DNA of 64,000 bases from Gadus chalcogrammus. Taxonomy: Eukaryota; Chordata; Actinopteri; Gadiformes; Gadidae. Positions 44,657-55,072 of the stretch are shown here, one piece after another. The stretch is from the NCBI RefSeq assembly GCF_026213295.1, contig NC_079417.1, positions 248,158 to 312,157 on the forward strand, read 5' to 3'. The position numbers and the translations under genes are program-made. The notes beneath the pieces were generated by a model. The model saw only the letters and a list, made by a program, of their open reading frames with translations, searched no databases and was not told the DNA's origin. Each line of letters starts with the position of its first letter. Within the stretch, counting starts at the first letter, position 1.

Positions 44657-44739
44657 ATATATATACATATAGCATTTGTGGTTTTGGCATAAACATAACT
44701 AGGGTGCACTGTACTATCTGCGCACACCCTTTCTGAAGC

Positions 44740-44799
44740 CTCTCTCTCGCTCTCTCTCTCTCTCTGTCCCTCCCTCTCTCTCTTTCTCTCTCTCTCGTA
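44740..44799. repeat. Short CT-rich microsatellite
   Basis: CTCTCTCTCTCT with a few interruptions. Confidence 0.9.
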
Positions 44800-45059
44800 C
44801 CGTTTTGTGGAGCACGTTAATTGTCTTAGAACACTCCCATTCAGAATGCATTGGTTTACATTTCGTTCTGTGGAACACGCAAAAAGTCGGACTATCGTGC
44901 TCTGGAACACGCTTCAATAGATTAACGTTCGTGCGCAGGAGCACGCAATCGCGTGATACCGGGTTGTACCTACAGCATATGTCAGAACCTGCACAATAGT
45001 ATACAGACCATCAATGAAAGTTTGATGTGTAGAATTTTGTTTTTAACTTTGCGCTGTTA

Positions 45060-45166
45060 AACAGAGAAGATGGTCCCCTCTTGGATTGTACAGAATGACA
45101 GAAGTCCCCTCTTTGCCTGTTCAAAATGACACTGGTCCCCTGTTAAATGGTATGGAGCGACACTTA
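45060..45166. repeat. Dispersed repeat (forward copy)
   Basis: Contains GATGGTCCCCTCTTGGATTG, TACAGAATGACAGAAGTCCC and TTAAATGGTATGGAGCGACA. It is related to the 23.8-24.3 kb units and present inverted at about 46085-46170. It continues after the MITE at 45744. Confidence 0.8.
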
Positions 45167-45740
45167 AGCTGTGTTCGAAATCGTTCCCTATCATGGATGT
45201 AGTGCACTAAATAGGGTGCACGCCATTTTCTAGGGTGTTCGAATTCTCAGTGGTCCACTACATAGGGCACTATATAGTGGACTTAAAATAGGGTACATAC
45301 GATGTTCCCTACATGTTACTCCCGTATACCACAATGCAATGCGGTTGTATTTTTCCAGGGGAGAAGAAGAAGCCGAATAACCGCGAAAACGAATACATTT
45401 AATGATGGAGTCTCCGGCTTTCGTTTAGAAATGTCAACAATTTATTTGGGATTTAACATAGAATATTTAACATTCAAAATTAATTAAACAAGGAAATGTA
45501 ACGTTCAACATCAATACAACCTCCAGCTTTCGTCGTGAGTGCCCGGTTTGTTTACTTGATGTGGGCGCATCTGTCTGCGTCACACAAATACCCGGCGCAT
45601 TTACTGACGCAAATGACGTTTAGAAATGTTCAGCGTAGTGTCCGAATTCTCGTTCCCTATTCCCTATATAGTGCACTGTATCATGTACACTATATAGGGA
45701 ATAGGGAACGAGTGTATAGGGAACTATTTCGAACACAGCT
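45167..45740. mobile_element. Harbinger-type MITE, 574 bp, TTA target duplication
   Basis: The ends AGCTGTGTTCGAAAT and ATTTCGAACACAGCT are perfect inverted repeats. TTA flanks both sides (45164-45166 and 45741-45743), the preferred Harbinger target. The interrupted sequence, GAGCGACACT then CACTCCAGCATTTATG, matches the uninterrupted relative GAGCGACATTCACACTCC at about 24297. Internal TATATAGTGCACT/AGTGCAC-like inverted motifs occur. No coding sequence is present. Confidence 0.92.
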
Positions 45741-45904
45741 TTACACTCCAGCATTTATGTATTCATTAGGGTAGAAAAACATTTTTAACTGCTTTCTCTA
45801 TAGTACAAAATAAATAATTGGCCATAGAGCCTTTACACAGTTCTTCCATAGTTCATAAGAGACATTTTGTCATGAGGAAAAAAGACTTATAGATAACAGG
45901 GCTA

Positions 45905-46000
45905 ACTAGGGCTGTCATTCAATAAAAATATTTAATCGTGATTAATCGCATTATTGTCCATATTTAACTTGCAAATTGCAAATTAAACGCACATTTTTTA
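45905..46000. mobile_element. Partial relative of the 44211 hAT MITE
   Basis: GGGCTGTCATTCAATAAAAA and ATTTAATCGTGATTAATCGC match the left end of the 44211 element with a few changes. The rest is missing. Confidence 0.6.
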
Positions 46001-46084
46001 ACCCTTCTAAATATATCTTAAAAGATGATTATAGATTATTGATGAGGATTACATTTGTTCTTTTCCACACTTCATGAATAGATC

Positions 46085-46170
46085 CATGCAGGAGTGTGAG
46101 GGTCGCCCCATACCATTTAACAGGGGACTTCTGTCATGTTGTACAATCCAAGTGGGGACCATCTTTTATA
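46085..46170. repeat. Dispersed repeat (inverted copy)
   Basis: Reverse complement of the 45060-45166 unit: CAGGAGTGTGAGGGTCGCCC, CATACCATTTAACAGGGGAC, then TTGTACAATCCAAGTGGGGA. A further degenerate piece (AGTCCCCTGTTGGTAGGGT) is at 46411-46429. Confidence 0.8.
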
Positions 46171-46429
46171 TTTTCCCATGTAAACACGTTGACAGAAGCA
46201 ACAGTTGCAGTTGGCAAACACTCATTGAGTGAAACAATAGGCACAGACAAGTATTCAAGTCCCCTCTTGGCAACTTCTTTAAAATAAATCAAAAAAACAC
46301 ATTTGAAGTTATATTATGACAAAATAACTTAAAACTAAACTCTGTATTACGTTTTTGTATTTTTTAAATGACCAGAAATAGAGGTCCACACTTGGTCGAT
46401 GAAAACCGATAGTCCCCTGTTGGTAGGGT

Positions 46430-46735
<306 letters not shown>

Positions 46736-46739
46736 CCTC

Positions 46740-47195
46740 ATGTTCCAGACCTCCAGTCAGGTCTGGCGGGTGGGGGTGACCCAGCGTCTGCGAGATGATC
46801 TCCTCATGGTAACCCCCGGAGACGGCCGGCTCCTCCCCCAATGCCCGGGGGAGGGTGTCTGGTCCGCTTGGAGCCCTGGCGGTGAACGCTGACATCATCC
46901 AGAGACCCCGAGGTAGGAGCCATCTGCCGGAGAACAGTCCGCTGGTTGAACCTTTCCCAGGAGCCCCCCCCAGGAGGGGTCTGGGTGGGCCCTCCTCCGG
47001 GCCCCCTGGATGGATGGCCCCTGTTATCGCTGAGCAGAACAGAAGCTCCACAGCCTGACCTCAGCCCCGGGGGCCGGGGGGCCTGCCTGGGGGTCGGCCT
47101 GACGGCAGCTGATACAACGTTGAGAGGGAGGATGTGGCAGGAGACCCCCCCAACAGAGCCGTGTTGTTCCTCCCTGACGGGGTCCACGTCCTCCA
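46740..47195. other. GC-rich spacer
   Basis: GC-rich DNA with G- and C-runs. Open frames on both strands match nothing I recognise. I see no splice-bounded exon. Confidence 0.4.
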
Positions 47196-47646
47196 GCCTC
47201 ACCTGCTCCCCCTCCCTCCCCCTCCCTGCTCCCCCTCCCTGCTCCTCACCCTCCTCCCCCTCCCTGCTCCTCACCCTTCTCCTCACCCTGCTCCTCACCC
47301 TCCTCCCCCTCCTCACCCTCCTCCCCCTCCCTGCTCCTCACCCTCCTCCCCCTCCCTGCTCCTCACCCTCCTCCCCCTCCCTGCTCCTCACCCTCCTCCC
47401 CCTCCCTGCTCCTCACCCTCCTCCCCTCCCTGCTCCTCACCCTCCTCCCCCTCCTGCTCCTCACCCTCCTCCCCCTCCCTGCTCCTCACCCTCCTCCCCC
47501 TCCCTGCTCCTCACCCTCCTCCCCTCCCTGCTCCTCCCCCTCCTGCTCCTCACCCTCCTCCCCCTCCCTGCTCCTCCCCCTCCTCCCCCTCCCTGCTCCC
47601 CTCCCTGCTCCTCACCCTGCTCTTCCCCTCCTCCCCCTCCCTGCTC
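47196..47646. repeat. Polypyrimidine minisatellite (CCCTGCTCCTCACCCTCCTC)
   Basis: About 18 copies of CTCCTCACCCTCCTCCCCCTCCCTG with length variants of about 20-25 bp. Confidence 0.95.
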
Positions 47647-47715
47647 GTTCTGGAGAACAGTGGGATCCAGATCTAACCGCCCTCAACACACACAGGCTCG
47701 GCAAACCGACACACA

Positions 47716-47716
47716 A

Positions 47717-47749
<33 letters not shown>
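47716..47749. repeat. (CA)n microsatellite
   Basis: About 17 CA units. Confidence 0.97.
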
Positions 47750-47751
<2 letters not shown>

Positions 47752-48390
47752 GCAAAGCGCATACGTTCGGACGCATGAAGCCATACATGAGACCCCGGAC
47801 ATGCTGAAGGCGTTCTGGTCAGATCCATGAAGGGCTCTAGGTTTCCTCGATGGACGCCAGCTGTGCCTCCATCGCTGTCAGAACCATCAGCCAGCCCTCC
47901 AGAGTCCATTCCAGGAAAAACAATCGATCAAACATTAAATAGTGAGTCAACTGGCCTAACCATAACGATACAGGGTCGAGTCCTGCCAGAGGGCGGGTGA
48001 GGAGGGAACGATGAGGGAGGGTCAGAGGGATCATCCTGATGGACAGCAGAAGGTGGCTGTCCCCCCGCAGAGAGAGCCCTCAGCAAGGACCCTGGAGGGG
48101 GCTACTCTGTGAGAGGGTGAAGTGGTCCTCAGTAGAACTCACGACAACAGCTTCAGGACACACAGACTCTTTCTCAGCCTGCTCGCTGTCAGTTGATAAC
48201 TCCAGCCCGCAGGCCTGAGGAACGTATTCCCTGCAAACCCACAACTCCTCACCTTAAGTCACTATTACTAATCACTAATCTCATTTCTCATCTAATGCCT
48301 AATCTTATCCACAGCGGAGGTTTATACCTAGAGCACACCGTTCAGACCCACTGGTTCTTAGAGCCGCAGCAGGGCGGCTGTCAATAGGAG
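47750..48390. other. Spacer without recognisable gene
   Basis: About 640 bp of mixed sequence. Nothing recognised. Confidence 0.5.
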
Positions 48391-48392
48391 CA

Positions 48393-49405
48393 GAGTGCTG
48401 TGGTGGAGACGGGCTCTGGCTGGGGGCCTCTCCGTGGACGGTGGAGCAGAGTGCTGTGGTGGAGACGGGCTCTGGCTGGGGGCCTCCCCGTGGACGGTGG
48501 AGCAGAGTGCTGTGGTGGAGACAGGCTCTGGCTGGGGGCCTCCCCGTGGAGCAGAGTGCTGTGGTGGAGACGGGCTCTGGCTGGGGGCCTCCCCGTGGAC
48601 GGTGGAGCAGAGATCTGTGGTGGAGACGGGCTCTGGCTGGGGGCCTCCCCGTGGACGGCGGAGCAGAGTGCTGTGGTGGAGACGGGCTCTGGCTGGGGGC
48701 CTCCCCGTGGACGGTGGAGCAGAGTGCTGTGGTGGAGACGGGCTCTGGCTGGGGGCCTCTCCGTGGAGCAGAGTGCTGTGGTGGAGACGGGCTCTGGCTG
48801 GGGGCCCCTCCGTGGACGGTGGAGCAGAGTGCTGTGGTGGAGACGGGCTCTGGCTGGGGGCCCCTCCGTGGACGGTGGAGCAGAGTGCTGTGGTGGAGAC
48901 GGGCTCTGGCTGGGGGCCCCTCCGTGGACGGTGGAGCAGAGTGCTGTGGTGGAGACGGGCTCTGGCTGGGGGCCTCTCCGTGGAGCAGAGTGCTGTGGTG
49001 GAGACGGGCTCTGGCTGGGGGCCCCTCCGTGGAGCAGAGTGCTGTGGTGGAGACGGGCTCTGGCTGGGGGCCTCTCCGTGGAGCAGAGTGCTGTGGTGGA
49101 GACGGGCTCTGGCTGGGGGCCCCTCCGTGGAGCAGAGTGCTGTGGTGGAGACGGGCTCTGGCTGGGGGCCTCTCCGTGGAGCAGAGTGCTGTGGTGGAGA
49201 CGGGCTCTGGCTGGGGGCCCCTCTGTGGACGGTGGAGCAGAGTGCTGTGGTGGAGACGGGCTCTGGCTGGGGGCCTCCCCGTGGACGGTGGAGCAGAGTG
49301 CTGTGGTGGAGACGGGCTCTGGCTGGGGGCCCCTCCGTGGACGGTGGAGCAGAGTGCTGTTGTGGAGACGGGCTCTGGCTGGGGGCCTCTCCGTGGACGG
49401 TGGAG
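48393..49405. repeat. Minisatellite with 56-bp and 49-bp unit forms
   Basis: About 19 copies of a unit containing GCAGAGTGCTGTGGTGGAGA, CGGGCTCTGGCTGGGGGCC and CGTGGA. Long units carry an additional 7 bp (CGGTGGA); short units lack it. Short units cluster in the middle and right part (about 48970-49200). All the 340-470 residue frames across it are artefacts, as shown by three parallel open frames on each strand. Confidence 0.96.
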
Positions 49406-49535
49406 GATCGGCAGAAGACACAACACATCAGCAGAGATCCTCCGCCTTTCCTTTCATTGTGGCTGATTAATGGAGCGCATCCGTCTCCTCCATCTCCAGA
49501 GTCCGAACTCTGGGCACAGGCGGGACAATGACCCG

Positions 49536-50118
49536 CTAACGAGCTGCTAACTAATGAGCTGCTAACTAACGAGCTGTTAACTAACGGGCTGCTAACTAAC
49601 GAGCTGCTGACTAACAAGCTGCTAACTAACGAGCTGCTAACTAATGAGCTGCCAACTAATGAGCTGCTAACTAACGAGCTGCTGACTAACGAGCTGCTAA
49701 CTAACGAGCTGCTAACTAATGAGCTGCTAACTAAAGAGCTGCTAACTAACGAACTGCTAACTAACGAGCTGCTAACTAACAAATTGCTAACTTACGAACT
49801 GCTATTGACGAGCTGCTAACTAACGAGCTGCTAACTAACGAGGTGCTGTCTAACGAGCTGCTAACTAACAAGCTGCTAAATAACGAGCTGCTAACTAACG
49901 AGCTGCTAACTATCAAGCTGTTAATTAATTAGTTGCTAACTAACGAGTTGCTAACTAACGAACTGCTATCTAACAAGCTGTTAATTAATGAGCTGCTAAC
50001 TAACGAGCTGCTAACTAACGAACTGCTAATTAACGAGCTGCTAACTAATGAGCTGCTAACTAACGAGCTGCTGACTAAGGTGCTGCTAACTAACGAGCTG
50101 CTGACTAAGGTGCTGCTA
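49536..50118. repeat. 15-bp minisatellite (GAGCTGCTAACTAAC)
   Basis: About 38 copies with ACTAAT, ACTAAA, CTGACT and ACAAGC variants. The right end adds an alternate unit, CTAAGGTGCTG. Confidence 0.95.
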
Positions 50119-50126
50119 AATCGCTG

Positions 50127-50541
50127 TCTGTCTGTCCACTGAGCAGACCCTTCACTGTGTGGTCGGCTGTCTGTCTGTCCACTGAGCAGACCCTTCACTG
50201 TGTGGTCGGCTGTCTGTCTGTCCACTGAGCAGACCCTTCACTGTGTGGTCGGCTGTCTGTCTGTCCACTGAGCAGACCCTTCACTGTGTGGTCGGCTGTC
50301 TGTCTGTCTGTCCACTGAGCAGACCCTTCACTGTGTGGTCGGCTGTCTGTCTGTCTGTCCACTGAGCAGACCCTTCACTGTGTGGTCGGCTGTCTGTCTG
50401 TCTGTCCACTGAGCAGACCCTTCACTGTGTGGTCGGCTGTCTGTCTGTCCACTGAGCAGACCCTTCACTGTGTGGTCGGCTGTCTGTCTGTCCACTGAGC
50501 AGACCCTTCACTGTGTGGTCGGCTGTCTGTCTGTCTGTCCT
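50127..50541. repeat. 42-46 bp minisatellite, about ten copies
   Basis: The unit is CACTGAGCAGACCCTTCACTG, TGTGGTCGG and a CTGTCTGTCTGTC block. The CTGT block has two to three repeats, so unit length changes in 4-bp steps: a microsatellite nested within a minisatellite. Units are otherwise identical. Confidence 0.96.
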
Positions 50542-50616
50542 CGTTCTGATCAGAAGGTCCTTGTTCCACCTTCTCTCTCCAGGCTGAAGAAACAGGGACG
50601 GACCCTGTTCCAGTGT

Positions 50617-50813
<197 letters not shown>

Positions 50814-50909
50814 AGTCCAAGTCGGTAATCTGTCTAGTTTTGTTTAGTTAGGCTGCGCTCCAGCTCTGACTTTAAGCAGACACCCTTCTGATGAGCCAGA
50901 CTGAAATAT

Positions 50910-50912
<3 letters not shown>

Positions 50913-50998
<86 letters not shown>

Positions 50999-51345
50999 CA
51001 GACACACGCACACACAGACACAAACACAACATACGAAACATATGCACTCACAAGTATACACACAGACAACACCAGACACACAGACACACACACAACATAT
51101 GTAGACACACACCCACACACACAGCACACGCACACATGGACACACAAAACACACACACACACAAACAACACACTTACACACACAAAACACACTCACACAC
51201 ACAAAACACATGCACACACAACACATTCATGGCATACACAAACACACACACACACACATAACACATGCATACACAGCACATGCCCACGCACACACACACC
51301 TGCACGCACACACACATACACAATGATACAACTAACACCACACAT
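50913..51345. repeat. (CA)n microsatellite and CA-rich region
   Basis: A perfect AC run of about 85 bp, then CA-rich DNA with AGACAC, ATACAC and GCACAC interruptions to about 51345. Confidence 0.96.
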
Positions 51346-51785
51346 TTGCACAACACACAAGCACTGCTCACACGTCCGTTGTCACACACCCGCCGCATGT
51401 TGCAGCGCAGGATCAGCCCTTGGCCTGTTTCTGAGCATGTGCGAAAATAACGCATCAATATTTTCCACACAAATGCTTTGTTTCTCAAGCTTTTCTCAGA
51501 CAGGTCATTGCCCGCTATGAGATCTGAGTTCATCTTCCTATTCCGACCTTCTGTGTTCCAGACGGCCCTTCATTGGCTGCAGGTGCTTCGTGACCTAGTG
51601 AAGGCTGGTTATTTATGACATGACCTCAGTATGATTACTGAGCTGCCAGAAGTCGTCCATCTCCTCACTCTGATTCAGTCTCATCCATCCCACCTGGTGC
51701 TGCCCTGATGGACGTCAGCCTCCTGCCAGATGGAGGACACCAGCTGAACATCACCCCTCATCTATTGGCTCTGAGTCGACAGAGG
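51346..51785. other. Spacer without recognisable gene
   Basis: About 440 bp. Nothing recognised. Confidence 0.5.
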
Positions 51786-51789
51786 GCGT

Positions 51790-52084
51790 GTCTCTGGACT
51801 GTGATTGGATATTTGCCACAATCTCCTGGACTGTGATTGGATAATGGCAACAATCCTGAACTGTGATTGGATGATTGCGACACTCTCCTGGACTGTGATT
51901 GGAAAATGGCAACACTTCTGGACTTTGATTGGATGATGGCAACAATCCTGGACTGTTATTGGATGATGGCGACACTTCTGGACTGTGATTGGGTGATGGC
52001 GACACTGTTCTGGACTGTGATTGGATGATGGTGACAATCTTCTGGACTGTGATTGGGTGATGTTGACATTCTTCTGGACTATGA
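51790..52084. repeat. About 29-bp minisatellite, ten copies
   Basis: The unit CTGGACTGTGATTGGATGAT plus GGCGACACT, with variants (GGCAACAAT, GGTGACAATCTT). Each unit carries ATTGG, an inverted CCAAT pentamer. Confidence 0.93.
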
Positions 52085-52316
52085 TATTTACACACATATA
52101 TCAATATATTAATATTATTATGATAATGTGTAGTTGTCTAACTAAAACAGACTGTTCTCTGCACCTTTTTTAACCCATAATCCATAATAACATTGATCGT
52201 CTCCTCTTTAGCCAGTAAGACAAGGCTACAATTAAACCTGTTACATGGTCGTTGTAAGATGTTAGATGAGATTGCAGTGAGTATAATAACATATGAAAAC
52301 GTAGGATATTAATATC
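52085..52316. other. AT-rich spacer
   Basis: About 230 bp of AT-rich sequence next to the foldback element. Nothing recognised. Confidence 0.5.
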
Positions 52317-53052
52317 CTATGGAGTGGCGAAGTCACGCCCCTTCCGGGAGGGCTCATGAGACCTATGAGATATGAATGGGAGTCAATGGAGAGAAAATAA
52401 TTATTTTCTGGTCCCAGTCTTTATATGCCCTGGATTACACGTGGTTTGTGGATTTAAATGATAATTTTTCATGCAAAGAAAACTAAAAAAATTCGTGAAG
52501 AAGTTTGATAATTTTAGGTTTTATGTGAGGCCGCTTTGTGAACTACAGCTCTTCGCTGCTCTCGACGCATATGATATACGTCACCACACCCGCACTTGGA
52601 ACTCGGCACAGAGATGGCGATCTCTCTGCTCCACTTCACCACTTTTTTTCAAGGCGAGGATAAAAGCATAGAAAGAGGTGAAAACCACTATAAGTTGGGG
52701 CCTGTGGAGAGTTTTAGTTATGTGCAATCTCTATATGCCATCTCTCTGTGCCGAGTTCAAAGTGCGGATGTGGTGACGTATATCATATGCGTCGAGAGCA
52801 GCGAAGAGCTGTAGTTCACAAAGCGGCCTCACATAAAACCTAAAATTATCAAACTTCTTCACGAACATTTTTAGTTTTCTTTGCATGAATAATTATCATT
52901 TAAATCCACAAACAACATATGTGTAATCCAGGGCATATAAAGACTGGGACCAGAAAATAATTATTTTCTCTCCATTGACACCCATTCATATTTTTCGATC
53001 TCATAGGTCCCATGAGCTCTACCGGAAGGGGCGTGACTTCGCCACTCCATAG
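52317..53052. mobile_element. Foldback MITE with about 300-bp terminal inverted repeats
   Basis: CTATGGAGTGGCGAAGTCAC at the left is matched inverted by the right end (GTGACTTCGCCACTCCATAG). Pairing continues for about 300 bp to GGCACAGAGATGGC (about 52617) and GCCATCTCTCTGTGCC (about 52737). A loop of about 120 bp remains. The loop frame reads FQGEDKSIERGENHYKLG, which might be a scrap of a larger transposon protein, but that is uncertain. I find no clear target duplication. Superfamily not assigned. Confidence 0.88.
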
Positions 53053-53074
53053 AGGAAGCCTGTATGCATATACG

Positions 53075-54299
53075 GGCTGTTTCCCAATGTCAAGGAAGCA
53101 TGCTCAACGGCCGCCCTTTTAAGGACGCTACGTCATAGAACGCCGACAAGCACTGTTCCAATGTTGAGGACACTCGAAAGCCGCGCCATTTTTGCGTCCT
53201 TTGTTTTTGAGAATTCCGAGATTTTTCAAGGATGCATCGCTGCATCCTAGACGAGCCAAAACTACCCACAATCCTCTGCGTTCACTGGGCGGGTTCTTGG
53301 AAATGGCAGAGCAGTACACGTTCAAACGAAGTGAAGTTATATTAGTTTTCAGAAATATTTTGTGCCGTATTGCTTTTTATAGATTCATCATGTTAATGCA
53401 AATAATCAAGCCTAAAGACCTGTGCCACTTTTCAAACGTTTTTGCAACTTAATGATACGTTGCTATATTTTGCATGGACGTAGCTGGTGTTAAACACCAC
53501 TGTCACCAATGTCAATTTACTCGCTCACAAGATTACATTATTTATGTATACCTATTTATGTTTGTGTTGAATCGGTTTTTTTTAGGGTCAGCCCAGCAAA
53601 CGGAGGCTTTTGTGCGCCTTAGGGTGGCGCACAAACATTTGTTTACCGGTGGAAGGGATAGTGCCACTATCCAAATTAATGCACAACCGATCATTTGCAA
53701 TGTTTGTAATTTTTAATGAACGTATATAATTGTATTTTATATGATACACTTATGTGTTCAAAGCACTGGTAGATTGTAGGCATATATGAATGAATGAATC
53801 AGATCATATATCCAAATAAATACACGTTTATCATCTTTCTTTGTCTTTTTCCCCCTGCATAATAGTAATCAACCGTACTGTAAATGTGATGCATGAATTA
53901 AGTTCTCAGACAATTTCCCTTAGTTTTATAAAAATTGAATGGATTTTCCTTTTAATAAAGACAATTCGATCAACCACCACAACAAAGCTTTTGTGACTTC
54001 CCCAAAGAGGCTCCATGCGAAGGAGACATGACCGCATTCATAACAGACAAAAGTCAAATAAATATCGATCAGCTTGATTGCTGCCATGTTTTATTCATAT
54101 GCGCACATGTGTTTACAAGCGGACACGCAGTATTAAAAAGCGGAAGCGGAAGCGCTTCCACACTACCAAGTCGTTCCCAAAGTCAGACGTTACAAACGCT
54201 AGGAAGCACTCGAGCTAGCACTCTAGTCTCATCTCCATAGGACGCGACTAGCAAGGACGCGTCCTAGCAAGGCTGCAGCCTTCACTTTGGGAAACAGCC
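53075..54299 (+). mobile_element. Harbinger-derived element with a MADF/Myb-like exon remnant
   Basis: The left end, GGCTGTTTCCCAATGTCAAGG, matches the right end (CCTTCACTTTGGGAAACAGCC) as an imperfect inverted repeat. CCTAG/CTAGC and AGGACGC motifs recur on both sides. Inside, at about 53585-53660, a frame reads QTEAFVRLRVAHKHLFTGG. That resembles the start of the Myb/MADF DNA-binding companion protein of PIF/Harbinger transposons. The nuclease gene is absent. No duplicated target triplet was found. Confidence 0.65.
53585..53716 (+). pseudogene. MADF/Myb-like Harbinger companion protein, fragment
   Basis: A short + strand frame with TEAFVRLRVAHKHLFTGGRD, the LF(T/K)G(R/K)R(D/N) signature near the start of these domains. 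It ends after about 45 residues without the rest of the domain (the KKKWENL block). Confidence 0.55.
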
Positions 54300-54790
54300 A
54301 ATGCCTTTACATTTCAATCCCTAAAGCCTTATAAATGTTAAACATCATGAATACCTTTCCTTGTACACAAAAAAACGAAGCCAAAAGGGTATCAATAATT
54401 ATCAAGTCAATTAAGTTGCTTGTTATTTTGGGGCACGTCATTATTTAATCTATATTTATTTCTTAGTTTCATAATAATAAATAATAATAATACATTTAAT
54501 TTAGAGGCGCCTTTCAAAACACCCAAGGTCACCTTACAGAGCATATAGTCATCATACATTTTTTAAAAAACAAGACATTGTGGAAAAATAAATAAATAAA
54601 TAAATAAATAAACATAAGCAATAAGAAATAAATACACACATCCAAGTAGAAGGAGGACGTAACGCAGGTTTTTCTTGGAAATATAAACGTTTGTATAGTC
54701 TTTAATTATTTATGGTGTAAATAAGTCGGTCATATCAGATCATATTTGGGCCGTTTTGATTATTCGAGTATTATTATGAAAAACATAACA
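54300..54790. other. AT-rich spacer with an AAAT microsatellite
   Basis: A short (AAAT)n run lies at about 54585-54612. No gene is seen. Confidence 0.6.
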
Positions 54791-54799
54791 TTAGTCACA

Positions 54800-55008
54800 T
54801 GACTTCAGGCTGTATCGCTCTCCGATTGGCTGGTGTATCGGTCTCTGATTGGCTGGTCTCGGCGTCGCACGTTTAGTGACGTCTTTCCGGTTAACGCAGC
54901 GCTCGAGGAACACGTGTGCAGTGTGTAACAACAGAACTCGGACTTTAGGACTCGTACCCGCAACTTTCTGTTTTCCCAGGTACCGCAGCATCCACCCGCC
55001 GCTCCACC
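54800..55008 (+). promoter_or_regulatory. GNL2: Probable GNL2 promoter and 5' UTR
   Basis: Directly upstream of the GNL2 start codon are two inverted CCAAT boxes (GATTGGCTGG at about 54824 and 54847), a CRE-like TGACGT (54877-54882), an ETS-type TTCCGG (54885-54890) and a perfect CACGTG E-box (54911-54916). There is no TATA box. This layout suits a housekeeping ribosome-biogenesis gene, and CACGTG is the Myc/Max site. The transcription start is not known. No upstream coding exon is needed, because the conserved N-terminal Met is at 55009. Confidence 0.6.
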
Positions 55009-55072
55009 ATGGTGAAGCCGCGCTTCAAGGGGCGCAGCTCCATCAACACCTCCACCTCCAGCTCCAACCCTG
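55009..55072 (+). CDS. GNL2: GNL2 exon 1 (coding part)
   Basis: Encodes residues 1-21 plus the first base of codon 22. The donor is TG|GTGAGC. It carries the basic, Ser/Thr-rich N-terminus. Confidence 0.96.

Noticed and set aside
46740..47316. Frames of 170-234 residues in GC-rich DNA
   Set aside because: They run into the GT and polypyrimidine arrays and have no recognisable domain.
48305..49782. 474-residue minus-strand frame and five companions
   Set aside because: All six are readings of the 56/49-bp array and the 15-bp array next to it.
50127..50541. CRISPR-like regular repeat
   Set aside because: There are no unique spacers; the whole unit repeats, the host is eukaryotic, and the CTGT block explains the length changes.
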